In this document: piece after piece, positions 18,278 through 28,008 of the stretch | Position numbering within the stretch: the first letter of the stretch is position 1 | How the letters are laid out: each line of letters opens with the position of its first letter | Source: Methylomonas rivi | Lineage (GTDB): Bacteria; Pseudomonadota; Gammaproteobacteria; Methylococcales; Methylomonadaceae | DNA length: 64,000 bases | Assembly (NCBI RefSeq): GCF_024505165.1 | Contig: NZ_JANIBK010000004.1 | Span: forward strand, 1 to 64,000 | Direction of reading: 5' to 3' | The notes under the pieces: model-generated | What the model was told of the DNA's origin: nothing | What the model saw: only the letters and a program-made list of their open reading frames with translations | Database searches by the model: none | Made by a program: the position numbers and the translations under genes

Positions 18278-19008
18278 CGGCCGCCTCGTCCATGCCCTCC
18301 AAACATCACAGACAAGTGGTTTTGGATACCGAAACCACCGGCATCAACCCCAAGGAAGGCCACAAAATCATAGAGATCGGCTGCGTGGAACTCGTCAACC
18401 GCCGGCTAACGCAAAACCGTTTCCATGTCTATCTGAATCCTAACCGGGAAATCGATGCCGGTGCGATTGAGGTGCACGGCATAACCAACGAGTTTTTGCG
18501 CGATAAACCCAGTTTTGCGGATATCGTGGATGATTTTATGCGCTTTACCCAGGGCGCGGAACTGATTATTCATAACGCGCCGTTTGACGTGGGTTTTTTG
18601 AACCACGAACTTGCGCAGTTGCCCAACGAAACCCGTTCGGTGGAAAGCAATAGCACGGTATTCGATACCCTGGCTTATGCGCGCAAGAAGCACCCGGGCG
18701 CGCGTAATAGTTTGGATGCGTTATGTAAACGCTATGGTATAGACAACAGCCACAGGGATTTGCACGGCGCCTTGCTGGACGCGGAAATCCTTGCCGACGT
18801 GTATTTAATCATGACCGGCGGTCAGGCGTCGTTACTGGATGAAAACGAGGAAATGCGCACCGCGGAGCAACACCAGTTGGTGCGCTTGTCGGCCGACCGT
18901 CCCAAATTAAAGGTAATCGGTTGTTCAGAGGAAGAATTGGCCAGCCACCGGCAGCGTCTGGAAAAGATCGCCAAGGTCAGCGGCGATTGTCTTTGGTTGC
19001 GGGAGTGA
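18274..19008 (+). CDS. dnaQ: DNA polymerase III epsilon subunit (3'-5' proofreading exonuclease)
   Basis: 244 residues. The DEDDh exonuclease motifs are present: VVLDTETTGI (Exo I), NAPFDVGFLN (Exo II) and HRDLHGALLDAE (Exo III, with catalytic His and Asp). A C-terminal segment (about 185-244) would bind the alpha subunit. It edits mispaired bases at the replication fork. The ATG overlaps the ppk stop by four bases, so expression is tied to ppk; an internal ATG at 18292 is a possible alternative start. It ends 11 bp from the end of convergent rpoS. In many gammaproteobacteria dnaQ pairs with rnhA, which is not here. Confidence 0.95.
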   Translation: MTAASSMPSKHHRQVVLDTETTGINPKEGHKIIEIGCVELVNRRLTQNRFHVYLNPNREIDAGAIEVHGITNEFLRDKPSFADIVDDFMRFTQGAELIIHNAPFDVGFLNHELAQLPNETRSVESNSTVFDTLAYARKKHPGARNSLDALCKRYGIDNSHRDLHGALLDAEILADVYLIMTGGQASLLDENEEMRTAEQHQLVRLSADRPKLKVIGCSEEELASHRQRLEKIAKVSGDCLWLRE

Positions 19009-19019
19009 CCGTCTAAACG

Positions 19020-20006
19020 TTAATTGAAAATCGATTCGAACGAATACCCCGTATCTTCCAGAATTTCTTTCAAGCGTTTCAGACCATCCATTTGAATCTG
19101 TCTGACCCGTTCGCGGGTAACGCCCAGTTCCATGGCCACTTGTTCCAAGGTAGCGCTCTCGAAGCCGCACAAGCCGTAACGGCGGCAAATGACTTCGCGT
19201 TGTTTATCGGCAAGTTGATAAACCCATTGCGTGACATTGGTTTGAATCAGATTATCTTGCAGAATTTCAGCCGGCGAACGGCTTTCTTCTTCGGTGATGG
19301 TTTCCAGCAAGGGTTTGTCGAATTCCTTGCCGTAGGAGACGTCGACCGAAGTCACGCGTTCGTTAAGTTTCAACATCTTGTTGACGGTTTTGACCGGCTT
19401 GTCCAGATGTCTGGCAATGTCGTCCGCAGTGGGTTCATGGTCCAGCTGTTGGGCCAAATTGCGCTGGGCCTTCAGATAAACATTCATTTCCTTGACGATG
19501 TGTATCGGCAGGCGAATGGTGCGGGTTTGGTTCATGATGGCCCGCTCGATGGTTTGCCTGATCCACCAAGTGGCATAGGTTGAAAAGCGAAAGCCGCGTT
19601 CGGGATCGAATTTTTCCACCGCCCGGATCAAGCCCAGATTGCCCTCTTCTATCAAATCCAGTAAGGGTAATCCTCTATTGAGATAACGGCGGGAAATTTT
19701 AACCACTAAGCGCAAATTGCTTTCTATCATGATTTTGCGGGCATCGGGATCGCCCGCCAGTGCGCGCTTGCCGTGGATTTTTTCTTCGTCCGCGGTAAGA
19801 AGTTGAGATTTACTGAGCTCGTTCAGATAGGCGCGAGTGGCGTCGAAGTTGCTTTCATTATGCGCCTCGCCGATATCCGTATCGGTAAATTTCAATTGTT
19901 CCGGAGCATCCAAGTCAGGATTGTCGTCGTCGATATCATCAAAAGATATGATGTCGGGAATCTCCATTTCCAAGTCTTTGCTTATATCAATCGCTTCTTC
20001 CATCAT
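19020..20006 (-). CDS. rpoS: RNA polymerase sigma factor RpoS
   Basis: 328 residues, almost the same length as E. coli RpoS (330). An acidic N-terminus precedes region 1.2 ([19 protein letters not shown]). Region 2 has [19 protein letters not shown] and the -10-binding [18 protein letters not shown]. Region 3 follows, then region 4 with the helix-turn-helix [19 protein letters not shown]. It directs the general stress and stationary-phase response. The ATG at 20006 follows GGAG at 7 bp; a second ATG follows directly. The long AT-rich leader upstream (20007-20438) fits the post-transcriptional control known for rpoS elsewhere, but I see no specific sRNA site. DksA and Ppk, both linked to the stringent response, are also in the window. 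Confidence 0.95.
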   Translation of the reverse strand: MMEEAIDISKDLEMEIPDIISFDDIDDDNPDLDAPEQLKFTDTDIGEAHNESNFDATRAYLNELSKSQLLTADEEKIHGKRALAGDPDARKIMIESNLRLVVKISRRYLNRGLPLLDLIEEGNLGLIRAVEKFDPERGFRFSTYATWWIRQTIERAIMNQTRTIRLPIHIVKEMNVYLKAQRNLAQQLDHEPTADDIARHLDKPVKTVNKMLKLNERVTSVDVSYGKEFDKPLLETITEEESRSPAEILQDNLIQTNVTQWVYQLADKQREVICRRYGLCGFESATLEQVAMELGVTRERVRQIQMDGLKRLKEILEDTGYSFESIFN

Positions 20007-20438
20007 GACTCATCTCCAGGTTTGAGGCTTAAGTTTAGTCGGCATTCATACTGCTAAAAACACGCCGGATTGCCATTATTTTTGGTTAAATCGTCCTTCT
20101 TTCGACATTCTTGAATTGCTACGACCCTTTAGCGCAACCGCAAGAGCTTGGTCCGAATCAAGCCGGTTACCCTAAACCTTGCTGATGATAAGCACGGTAA
20201 AAATTTTTCCGGCTTGTGTCATTTCAACAACATACGGGCCATCTAAATCGGAATTTAGCATACCGCTATTCATTACCGAGTGCCAGTATAACTTTAAAAC
20301 AATTTTGTTATCAATTGATTTTGTTCACATATTTTACAAATTTTAATGCACAAAAAAAGTGCATTTTCCGTTGTAAAAACACAACAAAAATATATAAACA
20401 ATTGTTTTAATTAAGAAAATGTGAATTGACTCACAGCT
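20007..20438. other. AT-rich intergenic region upstream of rpoS
   Basis: About 430 bp between the rpoS start and the stop of the J-domain gene. The half nearer the J-domain gene (about 20210-20420) is markedly AT-rich and has no convincing reading frame. It holds a perfect 7 bp inverted repeat (AATGCAC at 20345-20351, GTGCATT at 20359-20365) around seven As. This is probably the rpoS promoter and 5' leader, and perhaps an H-NS-sensitive region. No promoter boxes could be fixed with confidence. Confidence 0.5.
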
Positions 20439-20939
20439 TTATTCACCATTCGCCAACAAGATTTTTTTCGCCAAATTTATTTGGGCCGCCAAATAATCCG
20501 AACCGCCGCGGTCGGGATGCAGCTTGGAAATTAATTTGCGATGCGCCTCAATTATGTCCTTTTGGCTGGCGCCGGGCCTTAGCCCCAATATTTCCAGCGC
20601 CTCGGCCTTGCTGATGCCTCCGCGGGCCGGCCTGCGTTTATATTGCCGACTTTCTTGCGCGTTGCCGTGATTCAAGTTTTGCCATAACCGGTGCAATTGC
20701 GGCGCGTATTGCAAAATAACCGGCATTAATCGAACCATGAACGCAATCGCCACACCCAACGCGGCGAACAATACATTCAGTTTTCCGCTGCCCGCCAGCA
20801 CCAAAAGCAGTAGAATAGCGATTATCCAACCGGTTTTTTTAATCCGCCTACCCGCTTCTTCGGCAGGTGTTTTTTGAAACCAGCGAATGGCCAAATAAAT
20901 CGCTATCACCGGTACCAACAGCAATAAGATGCGTATCAC
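20439..20939 (-). CDS. Membrane-anchored J-domain (DnaJ-like) protein
   Basis: I choose the GTG at 20939 because GGAG lies five bases upstream and the product then opens with a membrane helix ([19 protein letters not shown]). Longer forms would run into the divergent mobB start. The 166-residue protein has helices at about 2-20, 34-50 and 53-70. A basic linker follows, and then a C-terminal J domain (about 105-166) with the invariant HPD in SKLHPDRGG. It should recruit and stimulate a DnaK/Hsp70 at the inner membrane, like the DjlA or Tim14-like small J proteins. The client is unknown. It is divergent from mobB with a 73 bp gap. Confidence 0.8.
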   Translation of the reverse strand: MIRILLLLVPVIAIYLAIRWFQKTPAEEAGRRIKKTGWIIAILLLLVLAGSGKLNVLFAALGVAIAFMVRLMPVILQYAPQLHRLWQNLNHGNAQESRQYKRRPARGGISKAEALEILGLRPGASQKDIIEAHRKLISKLHPDRGGSDYLAAQINLAKKILLANGE

Positions 20940-21012
20940 CTTTACTCCAAATCCACCTGCAAAACCAAACTCATAATACCCTAGAATACCGGTACATTCA
21001 CTTTCACTCGGC

Positions 21013-21543
21013 ATGTCGATGACTCATCCAACCATTCTAGGTTTTGCCGCTTTTAGCGGTACGGGTAAAACCAGCCTGCTAACGCGGTTGATCCCGTTAC
21101 TGAAGCAACGCGGTTTAAACGTCGGGGTGATAAAACACAGCCATCACGATTTCGAAATCGATTATCCCGGTAAGGACAGCTACCGGTTGCGTTCCGCCGG
21201 CGCTAGCCCCGTGATGATCGTGTCGCCATACCGCCGCGCATTGATTACCGAATTTTATCCGCACCGGGACGCGGGCCTGCAGGAGCAACTCGCCGCATTC
21301 CCGACGGCGGGACTGGATCTGATTCTGGTCGAGGGCTTTCGCCATGACCGTTTCGCCAAAATCGAATTACACCGTCCCAGCCTGGGCAAGGCGCTGCTTT
21401 ATCCCGCCGATACGGATATTATCGCCATTGCCAGCGACCAGCCCATGGACACGCCGGCGGGCCTGCCCTGCCTGGATTTGAACAACCCCTTGGCCATCGC
21501 CGATTTTATTTTGCATTATTTTTTCAACGCCCAAAATGACTGA
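21013..21543 (+). CDS. mobB: Molybdopterin-guanine dinucleotide biosynthesis adaptor protein
   Basis: 176 residues with a P-loop at [13 protein letters not shown] and family landmarks [20 protein letters not shown] and [10 protein letters not shown]. MobB is a GTP-binding protein thought to help MobA attach GMP to molybdopterin. The ATG at 21013 is used; another in-frame ATG is two codons later. Its last 8 bp overlap moeA, forming a small molybdenum-cofactor operon. MobA itself is not in the window. Likely client enzymes such as formate dehydrogenase or nitrate reductase are also absent, so the target is unknown. Confidence 0.93.
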   Translation: MSMTHPTILGFAAFSGTGKTSLLTRLIPLLKQRGLNVGVIKHSHHDFEIDYPGKDSYRLRSAGASPVMIVSPYRRALITEFYPHRDAGLQEQLAAFPTAGLDLILVEGFRHDRFAKIELHRPSLGKALLYPADTDIIAIASDQPMDTPAGLPCLDLNNPLAIADFILHYFFNAQND

Positions 21544-22786
21544 TATCTGTTATCCCCACACCGCCGAGTTGCTGTCCGTGGAGCAAGCCCGGCAAAATAT
21601 CCGCCTCGCCGTGCGTCCCGTTGACGGGCAGGAGCGCGTTCCGCTCCTGGGTGCCTTGGGGCGTGTATTGGCCGATACCGTTTGCTCCCCTATCGACATT
21701 CCGCCCCAACGTAATGCGGCGATGGACGGCTATGCGTTTGCCAGCGCGGACATTGCTAAAAACCAAGAATTTACCTTGCATGTCGCGGGTACATCCTGGG
21801 CTGGAAAGCCGTATTCCGGCCCCATCGAAAAAAATCAATGCGTGCGGATCTTTACCGGGGCCGTGGTGCCCGATTTTGCCGACAGCGTCATTGCTCAAGA
21901 ACAGGTTACCGGCACCGGAGCCGGCGTCCGCCTGCCTAACGACACCAAACCCTATAAAAACATCAGAGCGGCCGGCAGCGACGCGCGGCGGGGCGAAACG
22001 CTGATCGCCTCTACCCAAAAATTAACCGCCAGAGACCTAGGGCTGCTGGCCGCGGCAGGCATTGCCGCGGTAAAGGTAAAAAACCGGGTGAAAATTGGAT
22101 TTTTCTCTACCGGCGACGAATTAACCGGCTTGGGGCAACCCCTGGAGTCCGGACAAATATACGATAGCAATCGTTACATGCTGGCCGGACTATTGGACGA
22201 TCCCAATCACTCGATTACGGATTTGGGCGTCATCAAGGACGATCCGGACTTGCTGGAACAAACCTTAGTGTCGGCCGCGGAAACTTTTGATGTCTTGATT
22301 TCCAGCGGCGGCGCATCGGTCGGCGATGCCGATTTCGTTAACCGAACCCTGCAAAAATGCGGGCAGGTCAATTTTTGGAAATTGGCGATTAAACCCGGTA
22401 AACCTCTGGCGTTCGGCCGCGTCAAAAATTGCTGGTTTTTCGGCTTGCCCGGCAATCCGATAGCCGTACTGGTTACCTACCGGCAATTTGTCGAGCCCGC
22501 GCTTCGACAACTGGCCGGTGCCCCATGCGCAACGCCTTTGCAACTCAAGGCATGTTGCGAAACGGCACTCCGCAAGTCCCCCGGCCGTCAGGAGTATCAA
22601 CGCGGGGTTTTCAGGCAAACCGCGCCCGGCGAATTCACTGTCAAACCCGCCGAGCAACAGGACTCTCATCAGCTTAAGGCCGCCAGCTTGGCGAATTGTT
22701 TTATCGTCCTGGATAGCGATTCCAGCGGCGTGTCCGCCGGGGACATGGTAACCGTGGAACCCTTCGAGGTATGGAACCCAGGCTGA
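21536..22786 (+). CDS. moeA: Molybdopterin molybdenumtransferase
   Basis: 416 residues, with the four-domain MoeA pattern. PQRNAAMDGYAFAS is the N-terminal signature, then IFTGAVVPDFADSV, TGDEL and YDSNRYMLAGLL. The active-site region has SSGGASVGDADF, and GLPGNPIAVLVTYRQFVEPAL is followed by the C-terminal domain IV. It inserts molybdate into adenylylated molybdopterin to give active cofactor. The overlap with mobB suggests coupled expression. The 3' flank is only 66 bp before the convergent DUF1631 gene. No anomaly seen. Confidence 0.95.
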   Translation: MTDICYPHTAELLSVEQARQNIRLAVRPVDGQERVPLLGALGRVLADTVCSPIDIPPQRNAAMDGYAFASADIAKNQEFTLHVAGTSWAGKPYSGPIEKNQCVRIFTGAVVPDFADSVIAQEQVTGTGAGVRLPNDTKPYKNIRAAGSDARRGETLIASTQKLTARDLGLLAAAGIAAVKVKNRVKIGFFSTGDELTGLGQPLESGQIYDSNRYMLAGLLDDPNHSITDLGVIKDDPDLLEQTLVSAAETFDVLISSGGASVGDADFVNRTLQKCGQVNFWKLAIKPGKPLAFGRVKNCWFFGLPGNPIAVLVTYRQFVEPALRQLAGAPCATPLQLKACCETALRKSPGRQEYQRGVFRQTAPGEFTVKPAEQQDSHQLKAASLANCFIVLDSDSSGVSAGDMVTVEPFEVWNPG

Positions 22787-22852
22787 AACAAGGCATGTCA
22801 GTCTTGCCGATGCGTTAAAAAATAAAACGCTTTCACAACGGCAATTCGGCCG

Positions 22853-25800
22853 TCAAATTTCCCAAAACGAATTGTCCTCAAAATAGAATAACTCGGGATC
22901 CGCCCTTGGCTGAACGATCAATTCAGCTAACGGCATGGGTTTATGAATAAAATACCCTTGCCCGTAATCGACCCCGACTTCCCTAAGAATATCTTTTATT
23001 TCAGCCGATTCGACATATTCCGCAATCGTCTTTAAATTTAATGAATGGGCGATCTCGTTCATGGATTTAACGATGGCTAAATCGGCTTTATTATCGGCGA
23101 GGTCTTTTACAAATGCGCCATCGATTTTCAGATAATCGACATTCAAATTCTTTAAATAAGCATAAGAAGAGTAGCCAGAACCGAAATCGTCCAAGGAAAA
23201 CTTGCATCCGAACGCTTTAATGGTTTTGATAAACTTTTTGGTAAATGCCAAGTTTTCGGATGCAACCGTCTCGGTTATTTCGAACACTAATTTCTCAAGC
23301 GGGAAATCGGAAACCTTTAAAATCGCTTGGAGAAACTGTAAAAACTCTTCACTATTTAGAGATTCGCCCGACAGGTTAATGGAAAATCCGTCCATATTGT
23401 CAAAGCTATGCCTGCTTTTTTCAATCCAGTCGAACACGGTGGAAATTACCCATTTATCGATTTCATGCATCCTTTTACAACGTTCGACAGCCGGTATGAA
23501 ATGGTCAGGCGGAATAATTTTGCCATCCTCATCTCTTATGCCAAGTAAAATTTCATAATGTACATGGCTATCCTGACTCGGCTCAATCGGAGCAATCATC
23601 TGGCAACGGGCAAATAATCTATCCTCGGAAAAAACGGTATCGATTCGTCCTATCCACTCAAGCAATTTATTTTGATATTGTAAACTCTCGTTATCGCCCG
23701 CAAACAGCAGCACATTATTGCTGCCGGAATGTTCGGCGGACAAACTCGCGGCATCGGCTTGTTGCAGCAATTGATAAATATCGATGCAGTTATTTTCAAA
23801 TGCGGCTAATCCCATGCTTAGCGTGATCGGAAAGCTTTTTTCCTGCCATTTAAAATGCGAATTACTAACTGATTTTATTAACTGATTCGACAAATCAAAA
23901 GCTTCATCAGTCAAACAATTTTTATATAAAACCGCAAAAGAGCTGTCGCCCAGTCTAGCCATTAAGTCGGACGACCTAAGCTGGTCCGACATTAGTTGAG
24001 TGACGGATTTTAACATTTGCGTACCGCCGGAGAGACCGCAAATATTTTTAATTACACGAAAATCCAACACCTCGATGTGGCAAAGCATGTGCTGAGTATC
24101 GCCGAGCTTTGGAAGTTCATTTTTTAATTGCTTAATAAACTCATCGCGCGTTATCAGATTTGTCTCCGGATCATGTGTAGCATTAAAGACAAATTTGTCA
24201 TGCATATCCTGTAGCATGGAATTGGTGGTTCTTTCCGTTAAAGGCGTATCCAAATTGTCCGATATTTCCGCGCAGCCATGGCGAAAAAGCGCTACTAACT
24301 CTTTTTTATTAAACTGAAGGCTTTTTAAGCCCTCGGTATCCACAAATACATAAACAAGAGGAATACCCCCGACCCATATTAATTTCATAGCCAAAAACAA
24401 ACCGGAGTCCTGCTTTATTTTTAACCATTCGCCGACGGCCAACTGATCTATCAATAACGTCCAATACTCATCGGTTTCGTCCGACAACTGGATGACATCC
24501 GGTTTTTGTTCGGCAATTTTAATGGTTTGAATGGTTTTTCTAACCCTAGGATTGCCAACGCCTAACAACAATGCGGTCAATTCTTCAATCACTTGCCTGC
24601 GTTCAAAAACAGGTGTGCCGGTTGAGCTCAGTTGGTCTTCAATAAAGGTAATGGTTGTTTGAATACTGCTGGTTTGAATTTTCAGAACCGAATCTTGCTC
24701 ATAAAGCCAAAACATCAGGTCATCGATAACATTCAAATATGCCGATTTTCTATCGTTTAATTTTTCTTTATTCAGCTCGGTAAAAACCAGCAAATGTTGC
24801 CAGCCGGCATCCAGCAGCATTGGAATTACCGTCGGTATCGCCCGTCCCCCGATGCGTTTGTCGATTTCTTCTTGAATCGCCTGGCGCGCCATTGCCAGTT
24901 TTTGCTGCCCTTCATGAATATCGACGACATGTTTAATTCTGGCGTCAATGGTTTTGGTGATCTGCTTTGTGAAACTATTTAACTCATTTTCGATTTCTAA
25001 TAATACATTCGGATTGGCCGGCACTTCCCTGGCAATCCGGGCGGTAATATGATGTAAAAATTGTTTGATACTGTCTTTTTTGGCGGTTCTGTTGCCTTGC
25101 ATGGCCTGATCCAGAACAGCGAGTTGATTAAGTATGGTTTTGGCGGGATGGGAATCGGCTTCTAAAAACTCGTTACCTTGTAACGGCAAACCGATTAAGG
25201 GCAGAAATATAGTTTCCAAATAAGGCTGTAACGCTGTGGAAATATTAGGATCTTTGAATAAAGTATTAAAAAAATTTCCGTACACGTCCAAAAGGCTGCC
25301 ATCGCGATGAGAAAATACCTTGGGTTTATCGGTAAGGTTTTTTAAGGTTTCTTGCAGACGCTCTTGCAGTTGCGCATAATCTTGGCGGATGAATTTGGCC
25401 GCGGCGTCGTTCTGTAATTGAGAAATAGCCGCCGTAATTTCATTTTCGTCAAAATAATCAACCGGCCTATCGATCAGTCCTGCATTATCTTGCGACTCGG
25501 ACTTGGAAAACCCGGCATTCGGTAAATCGGCTTCCTTTAAAATATCAAGCAATTTTCCGGCAATATGCGTTAATGAAGGGGCGGCATGGTTTTGCCCGCT
25601 TTCCGCCGCGCCGCTATCCCGCGAGAATGGGGGTTTTTGCGCGCCGTGTAAAACGTCTTGGCTACCGGGGGCGGCCGCAATCGAATCCCGCCGATATTCG
25701 ACTGCCGCATCAATAGTCTTTTTCTCGGCCGATTTTCGAGCCTCTAAAACAGCAACAGTTTGCCGGTAGAAATCGGGCAATAATTCGAACAACGTTTTAC

Positions 25801-26701
25801 CGAAACAAATGTAAAGCACTTTGTTGGTTTTATTGTCCAGTTTGAAGTGTAGAATAATTTCCCTGAAGCAATCGCAAAGTACCGCCGGACAAATCGGGTT
25901 GTTGATAGTCGTTTTGGAACGCCCCAATATTCTACTCAACTCGCGGGTCACTTGGTTAATCGGCTCTTCGAAATGATTGCTCAGCTTTCTTATGATTGCC
26001 GACATATTCAACCAATCTTCAAAATCCTCTTTTTCGACCAATGAAAGAGGTCTGTCGAAATGCGTAATGTCTTCTTTTTTTTGATTATGTTCGCTAATCC
26101 AATCGACCTGGTCGATAACGGAATGGCAAAATTCGCTGGTACAGATCCCGATATTTAATTTTAAAGTCGTCACTAAATCGTCTAATTCGGAACGGCTGGA
26201 AAAGTAATCTGAATGCGTATTGGCCTTTTCCAGGTTATTGCCGATTTCTTCAAAAAAGTGAGTCGCTAATTTAGCTAAAGACTCAACCAGGCTTTGTTTC
26301 AAAAACAGTTTAAAGTTTTCATACATCAACGGCCTGTCGCCGCTCTCCGCATCCGAGGTGTTGCTTATAGCTTGAGTTGCCTGTGTCTTTAGCGCATTAA
26401 AGGCCGCAAGCGGCATGTTATCGACCATAACCCCGACACCGTTAGGGGAGCTATGCATCAATTGCGCATCGATTTCGAACGATTGCCCGCCCCGTTCGGC
26501 GGGAACGTTGAACTGGATTTTGAGTTGTGTGGGCAAGGCAATATCGATATTGGCGGCAAGCCGCAAAAACAAGCCGTGCGAGCAAAAATCCAGAATCAGG
26601 CAATCGAAACGCCCCGCTTCGCCCGCTTTGAGTACAGCTTGCAGTTCTGTCGCGTATCGAATATGTCTGCGCTGTTTGGGTTTTTTGCTATTGATTAGCA
26701 T
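22853..26701 (-). CDS. PilZ-DUF1631-GGDEF-EAL giant signalling protein
   Basis: 1282 residues without membrane helices. Residues 10-105 look like a PilZ c-di-GMP-binding domain (QRRHIRYATELQAVL, DFCSHGLFLRL). The long helical DUF1631 region spans about 150-830. A GGDEF-type domain (about 860-1010) has the degenerate core RLGDSSF, so cyclase activity is unlikely. The EAL domain (about 1030-1270) has YEILLGI in place of EAL but keeps the Glu, ITETV, LDDFGSGYSS, LKIDGAF and IAEYVES; phosphodiesterase activity is plausible. The protein would bind c-di-GMP through PilZ and perhaps degrade it. It stands alone, convergent with moeA. The internal order matches a known DUF1631 architecture in gammaproteobacteria; its role is not established. 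Confidence 0.85.
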   Translation of the reverse strand: MLINSKKPKQRRHIRYATELQAVLKAGEAGRFDCLILDFCSHGLFLRLAANIDIALPTQLKIQFNVPAERGGQSFEIDAQLMHSSPNGVGVMVDNMPLAAFNALKTQATQAISNTSDAESGDRPLMYENFKLFLKQSLVESLAKLATHFFEEIGNNLEKANTHSDYFSSRSELDDLVTTLKLNIGICTSEFCHSVIDQVDWISEHNQKKEDITHFDRPLSLVEKEDFEDWLNMSAIIRKLSNHFEEPINQVTRELSRILGRSKTTINNPICPAVLCDCFREIILHFKLDNKTNKVLYICFGKTLFELLPDFYRQTVAVLEARKSAEKKTIDAAVEYRRDSIAAAPGSQDVLHGAQKPPFSRDSGAAESGQNHAAPSLTHIAGKLLDILKEADLPNAGFSKSESQDNAGLIDRPVDYFDENEITAAISQLQNDAAAKFIRQDYAQLQERLQETLKNLTDKPKVFSHRDGSLLDVYGNFFNTLFKDPNISTALQPYLETIFLPLIGLPLQGNEFLEADSHPAKTILNQLAVLDQAMQGNRTAKKDSIKQFLHHITARIAREVPANPNVLLEIENELNSFTKQITKTIDARIKHVVDIHEGQQKLAMARQAIQEEIDKRIGGRAIPTVIPMLLDAGWQHLLVFTELNKEKLNDRKSAYLNVIDDLMFWLYEQDSVLKIQTSSIQTTITFIEDQLSSTGTPVFERRQVIEELTALLLGVGNPRVRKTIQTIKIAEQKPDVIQLSDETDEYWTLLIDQLAVGEWLKIKQDSGLFLAMKLIWVGGIPLVYVFVDTEGLKSLQFNKKELVALFRHGCAEISDNLDTPLTERTTNSMLQDMHDKFVFNATHDPETNLITRDEFIKQLKNELPKLGDTQHMLCHIEVLDFRVIKNICGLSGGTQMLKSVTQLMSDQLRSSDLMARLGDSSFAVLYKNCLTDEAFDLSNQLIKSVSNSHFKWQEKSFPITLSMGLAAFENNCIDIYQLLQQADAASLSAEHSGSNNVLLFAGDNESLQYQNKLLEWIGRIDTVFSEDRLFARCQMIAPIEPSQDSHVHYEILLGIRDEDGKIIPPDHFIPAVERCKRMHEIDKWVISTVFDWIEKSRHSFDNMDGFSINLSGESLNSEEFLQFLQAILKVSDFPLEKLVFEITETVASENLAFTKKFIKTIKAFGCKFSLDDFGSGYSSYAYLKNLNVDYLKIDGAFVKDLADNKADLAIVKSMNEIAHSLNLKTIAEYVESAEIKDILREVGVDYGQGYFIHKPMPLAELIVQPRADPELFYFEDNSFWEI

Positions 26702-26815
26702 GCCTGGATAAAATCGGATGACGTACGGAAGAAAAGCAATTGCTAATAATAGCGCAACTTTGAAAACCTTTACGGTTATTATTGGGCCGTTTAGCTAGTT
26801 GGAAACCGAATCCAA

Positions 26816-26848
26816 TGCCGCGCGTTTTCGGCTCGTAAACGCGCGGCA
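26816..26848. repeat. Perfect 12-bp inverted repeat
   Basis: Arms TGCCGCGCGTTT (26816-26827) and AAACGCGCGGCA (26837-26848) around a 9-base loop, in the 247 bp gap between DUF3581 and the DUF1631 gene (both minus strand). The stem is GC-rich and perfect but no T-tract follows on either strand, so it is not a standard intrinsic terminator. It may be a Rho-assisted terminator, an mRNA 3'-end stabiliser or a REP-type unit. Confidence 0.6.
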
Positions 26849-26948
26849 GATACTACGGCGCAAGACGTAACAATTGCCGCCCAATCGCAGGCTATATATC
26901 CGGCTAAGAAACTAACATTAAAAACGCATCGCGATCGATGCGGACAGG

Positions 26949-27671
26949 TTATCTGTCCACCAGCTCGGCCAAATAACCGTTTTTTCGCGCCAGATAATCG
27001 TCCACAAAGGCCTGCATCGGCAAGGCCTCGTAAGCGCGCAAACCGCTGACGGCCAGTTTTTTAAAGCCCGACCCGACAATCTCGTCACCGGACTTGATTT
27101 GAAAATACAGATAAGCCGTGGCACGCTTGCCGTTGACTTCCATTTTCGGCTCCAGCATCTCGAGCGTGGGATTCAATACATCCAGCTTCCGCATCTTTAA
27201 GGTCATACTTTCGTAGATAACCAAAGGGCGGTCGATATTAAACATGACATTTTCTTTTTCCAGCAATGGGACCAAGACATAGGGAAAATTTTGCCCGGAA
27301 AACGCCACATAATCCCTTATCAAGGTTTCGATCATGGCGTGGTCGTGGCTGACGTTACCGGAACGCTCAATCTGTAGGTAGGTTTTGCCTTGATTGTCCG
27401 TAACTTCGATATGCTCGGCATCGCTGTCCGGGAAATTCAGTAAAACGCCGTCGCCCACCATGCCGGAAAAAATAAAGTGCATTTGCTCGCTAAGGCCGTA
27501 TTTTTCCAGCACCAGGGAAAACAACAAGTCGCCCGGGACGCAAAAACGCTTGGCGTCCACATCGTGCAAGGGATTGAAATCGTGAGCAATTTCCTTGGCA
27601 AACATACTGGCCTGCTGGGCGGCGATACGAATGCTGCTGTCGTGGGTATCGTAAAATTCTTTCAGAAACAT
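26949..27671 (-). CDS. DUF3581 family protein
   Basis: 240 residues, soluble, no signal peptide. The N-terminus MFLKEFYDTHDSSIRIAAQQ and the central segment NPLHDVDAKRFCVPGDLLFSL match the gammaproteobacterial DUF3581 family as I recall it. The PLHD...PGDLLF pattern is reminiscent of hot-dog-fold MaoC-like proteins, with an apparent second half from about 130. The function is unknown. It starts 13 bp after the rhodanese gene and appears to be the third member of an aminotransferase-rhodanese-DUF3581 operon. The family call is reasonably firm; the thioesterase/hydratase-like fold is only an inference. Confidence 0.75.
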   Translation of the reverse strand: MFLKEFYDTHDSSIRIAAQQASMFAKEIAHDFNPLHDVDAKRFCVPGDLLFSLVLEKYGLSEQMHFIFSGMVGDGVLLNFPDSDAEHIEVTDNQGKTYLQIERSGNVSHDHAMIETLIRDYVAFSGQNFPYVLVPLLEKENVMFNIDRPLVIYESMTLKMRKLDVLNPTLEMLEPKMEVNGKRATAYLYFQIKSGDEIVGSGFKKLAVSGLRAYEALPMQAFVDDYLARKNGYLAELVDR

Positions 27672-27684
27672 GATTATTATTTTT

Positions 27685-28008
27685 TTAATAACGTGGGACA
27701 GTGGGATCGCAGCTTACGGACCAGGCATCTATACCGCCCTTCAGGTTGTATAGCCGGTCAAAACCGTATTGCTCCAAAAACAAACAAGCTTGCTGGCTGC
27801 GCATGCCATGATGGCATATCGCCACAATGTCTTGTTCGTTATTCAGTTCCTGTATCCTTTCCGGGATTCGGTTTAACGGAATGTGTATGCTGCCGTCGAC
27901 ATGGGCGAAAGCATATTCATGCGCTTCGCGTACATCAAGAAGCAGGAGCTTGTCGCCTCGTTGCAGGCGTTCCTGTAACTGTTGAGCGGTACATTGTGTT
28001 ATCGGCAT
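27685..28008 (-). CDS. Rhodanese-like sulfurtransferase
   Basis: 107 residues forming a single rhodanese domain. LLLLDVREAHEYAFAHVDGS is the CH2A signature, and the persulfide Cys is in the active-site loop CHHGMRS (about residues 65-71). It ends WSVSCDPTVPRY, a tail common to GlpE-like short rhodaneses. It would carry sulfane sulfur in the cytoplasm. The ATG overlaps the end of the aminotransferase gene by 10 bp, indicating coupled translation. The donor and acceptor are unknown; a link to sulfur or amino-acid metabolism through the upstream aminotransferase is possible. Confidence 0.9.
   Translation of the reverse strand: MPITQCTAQQLQERLQRGDKLLLLDVREAHEYAFAHVDGSIHIPLNRIPERIQELNNEQDIVAICHHGMRSQQACLFLEQYGFDRLYNLKGGIDAWSVSCDPTVPRY

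Noticed and set aside
20345-20365. Hairpin AATGCAC/GTGCATT as a terminator of the J-domain gene
   Set aside because: The stem is AT-rich with no T-tract on the relevant strand and lies about 75 bp from the stop; kept only as part of the intergenic description.
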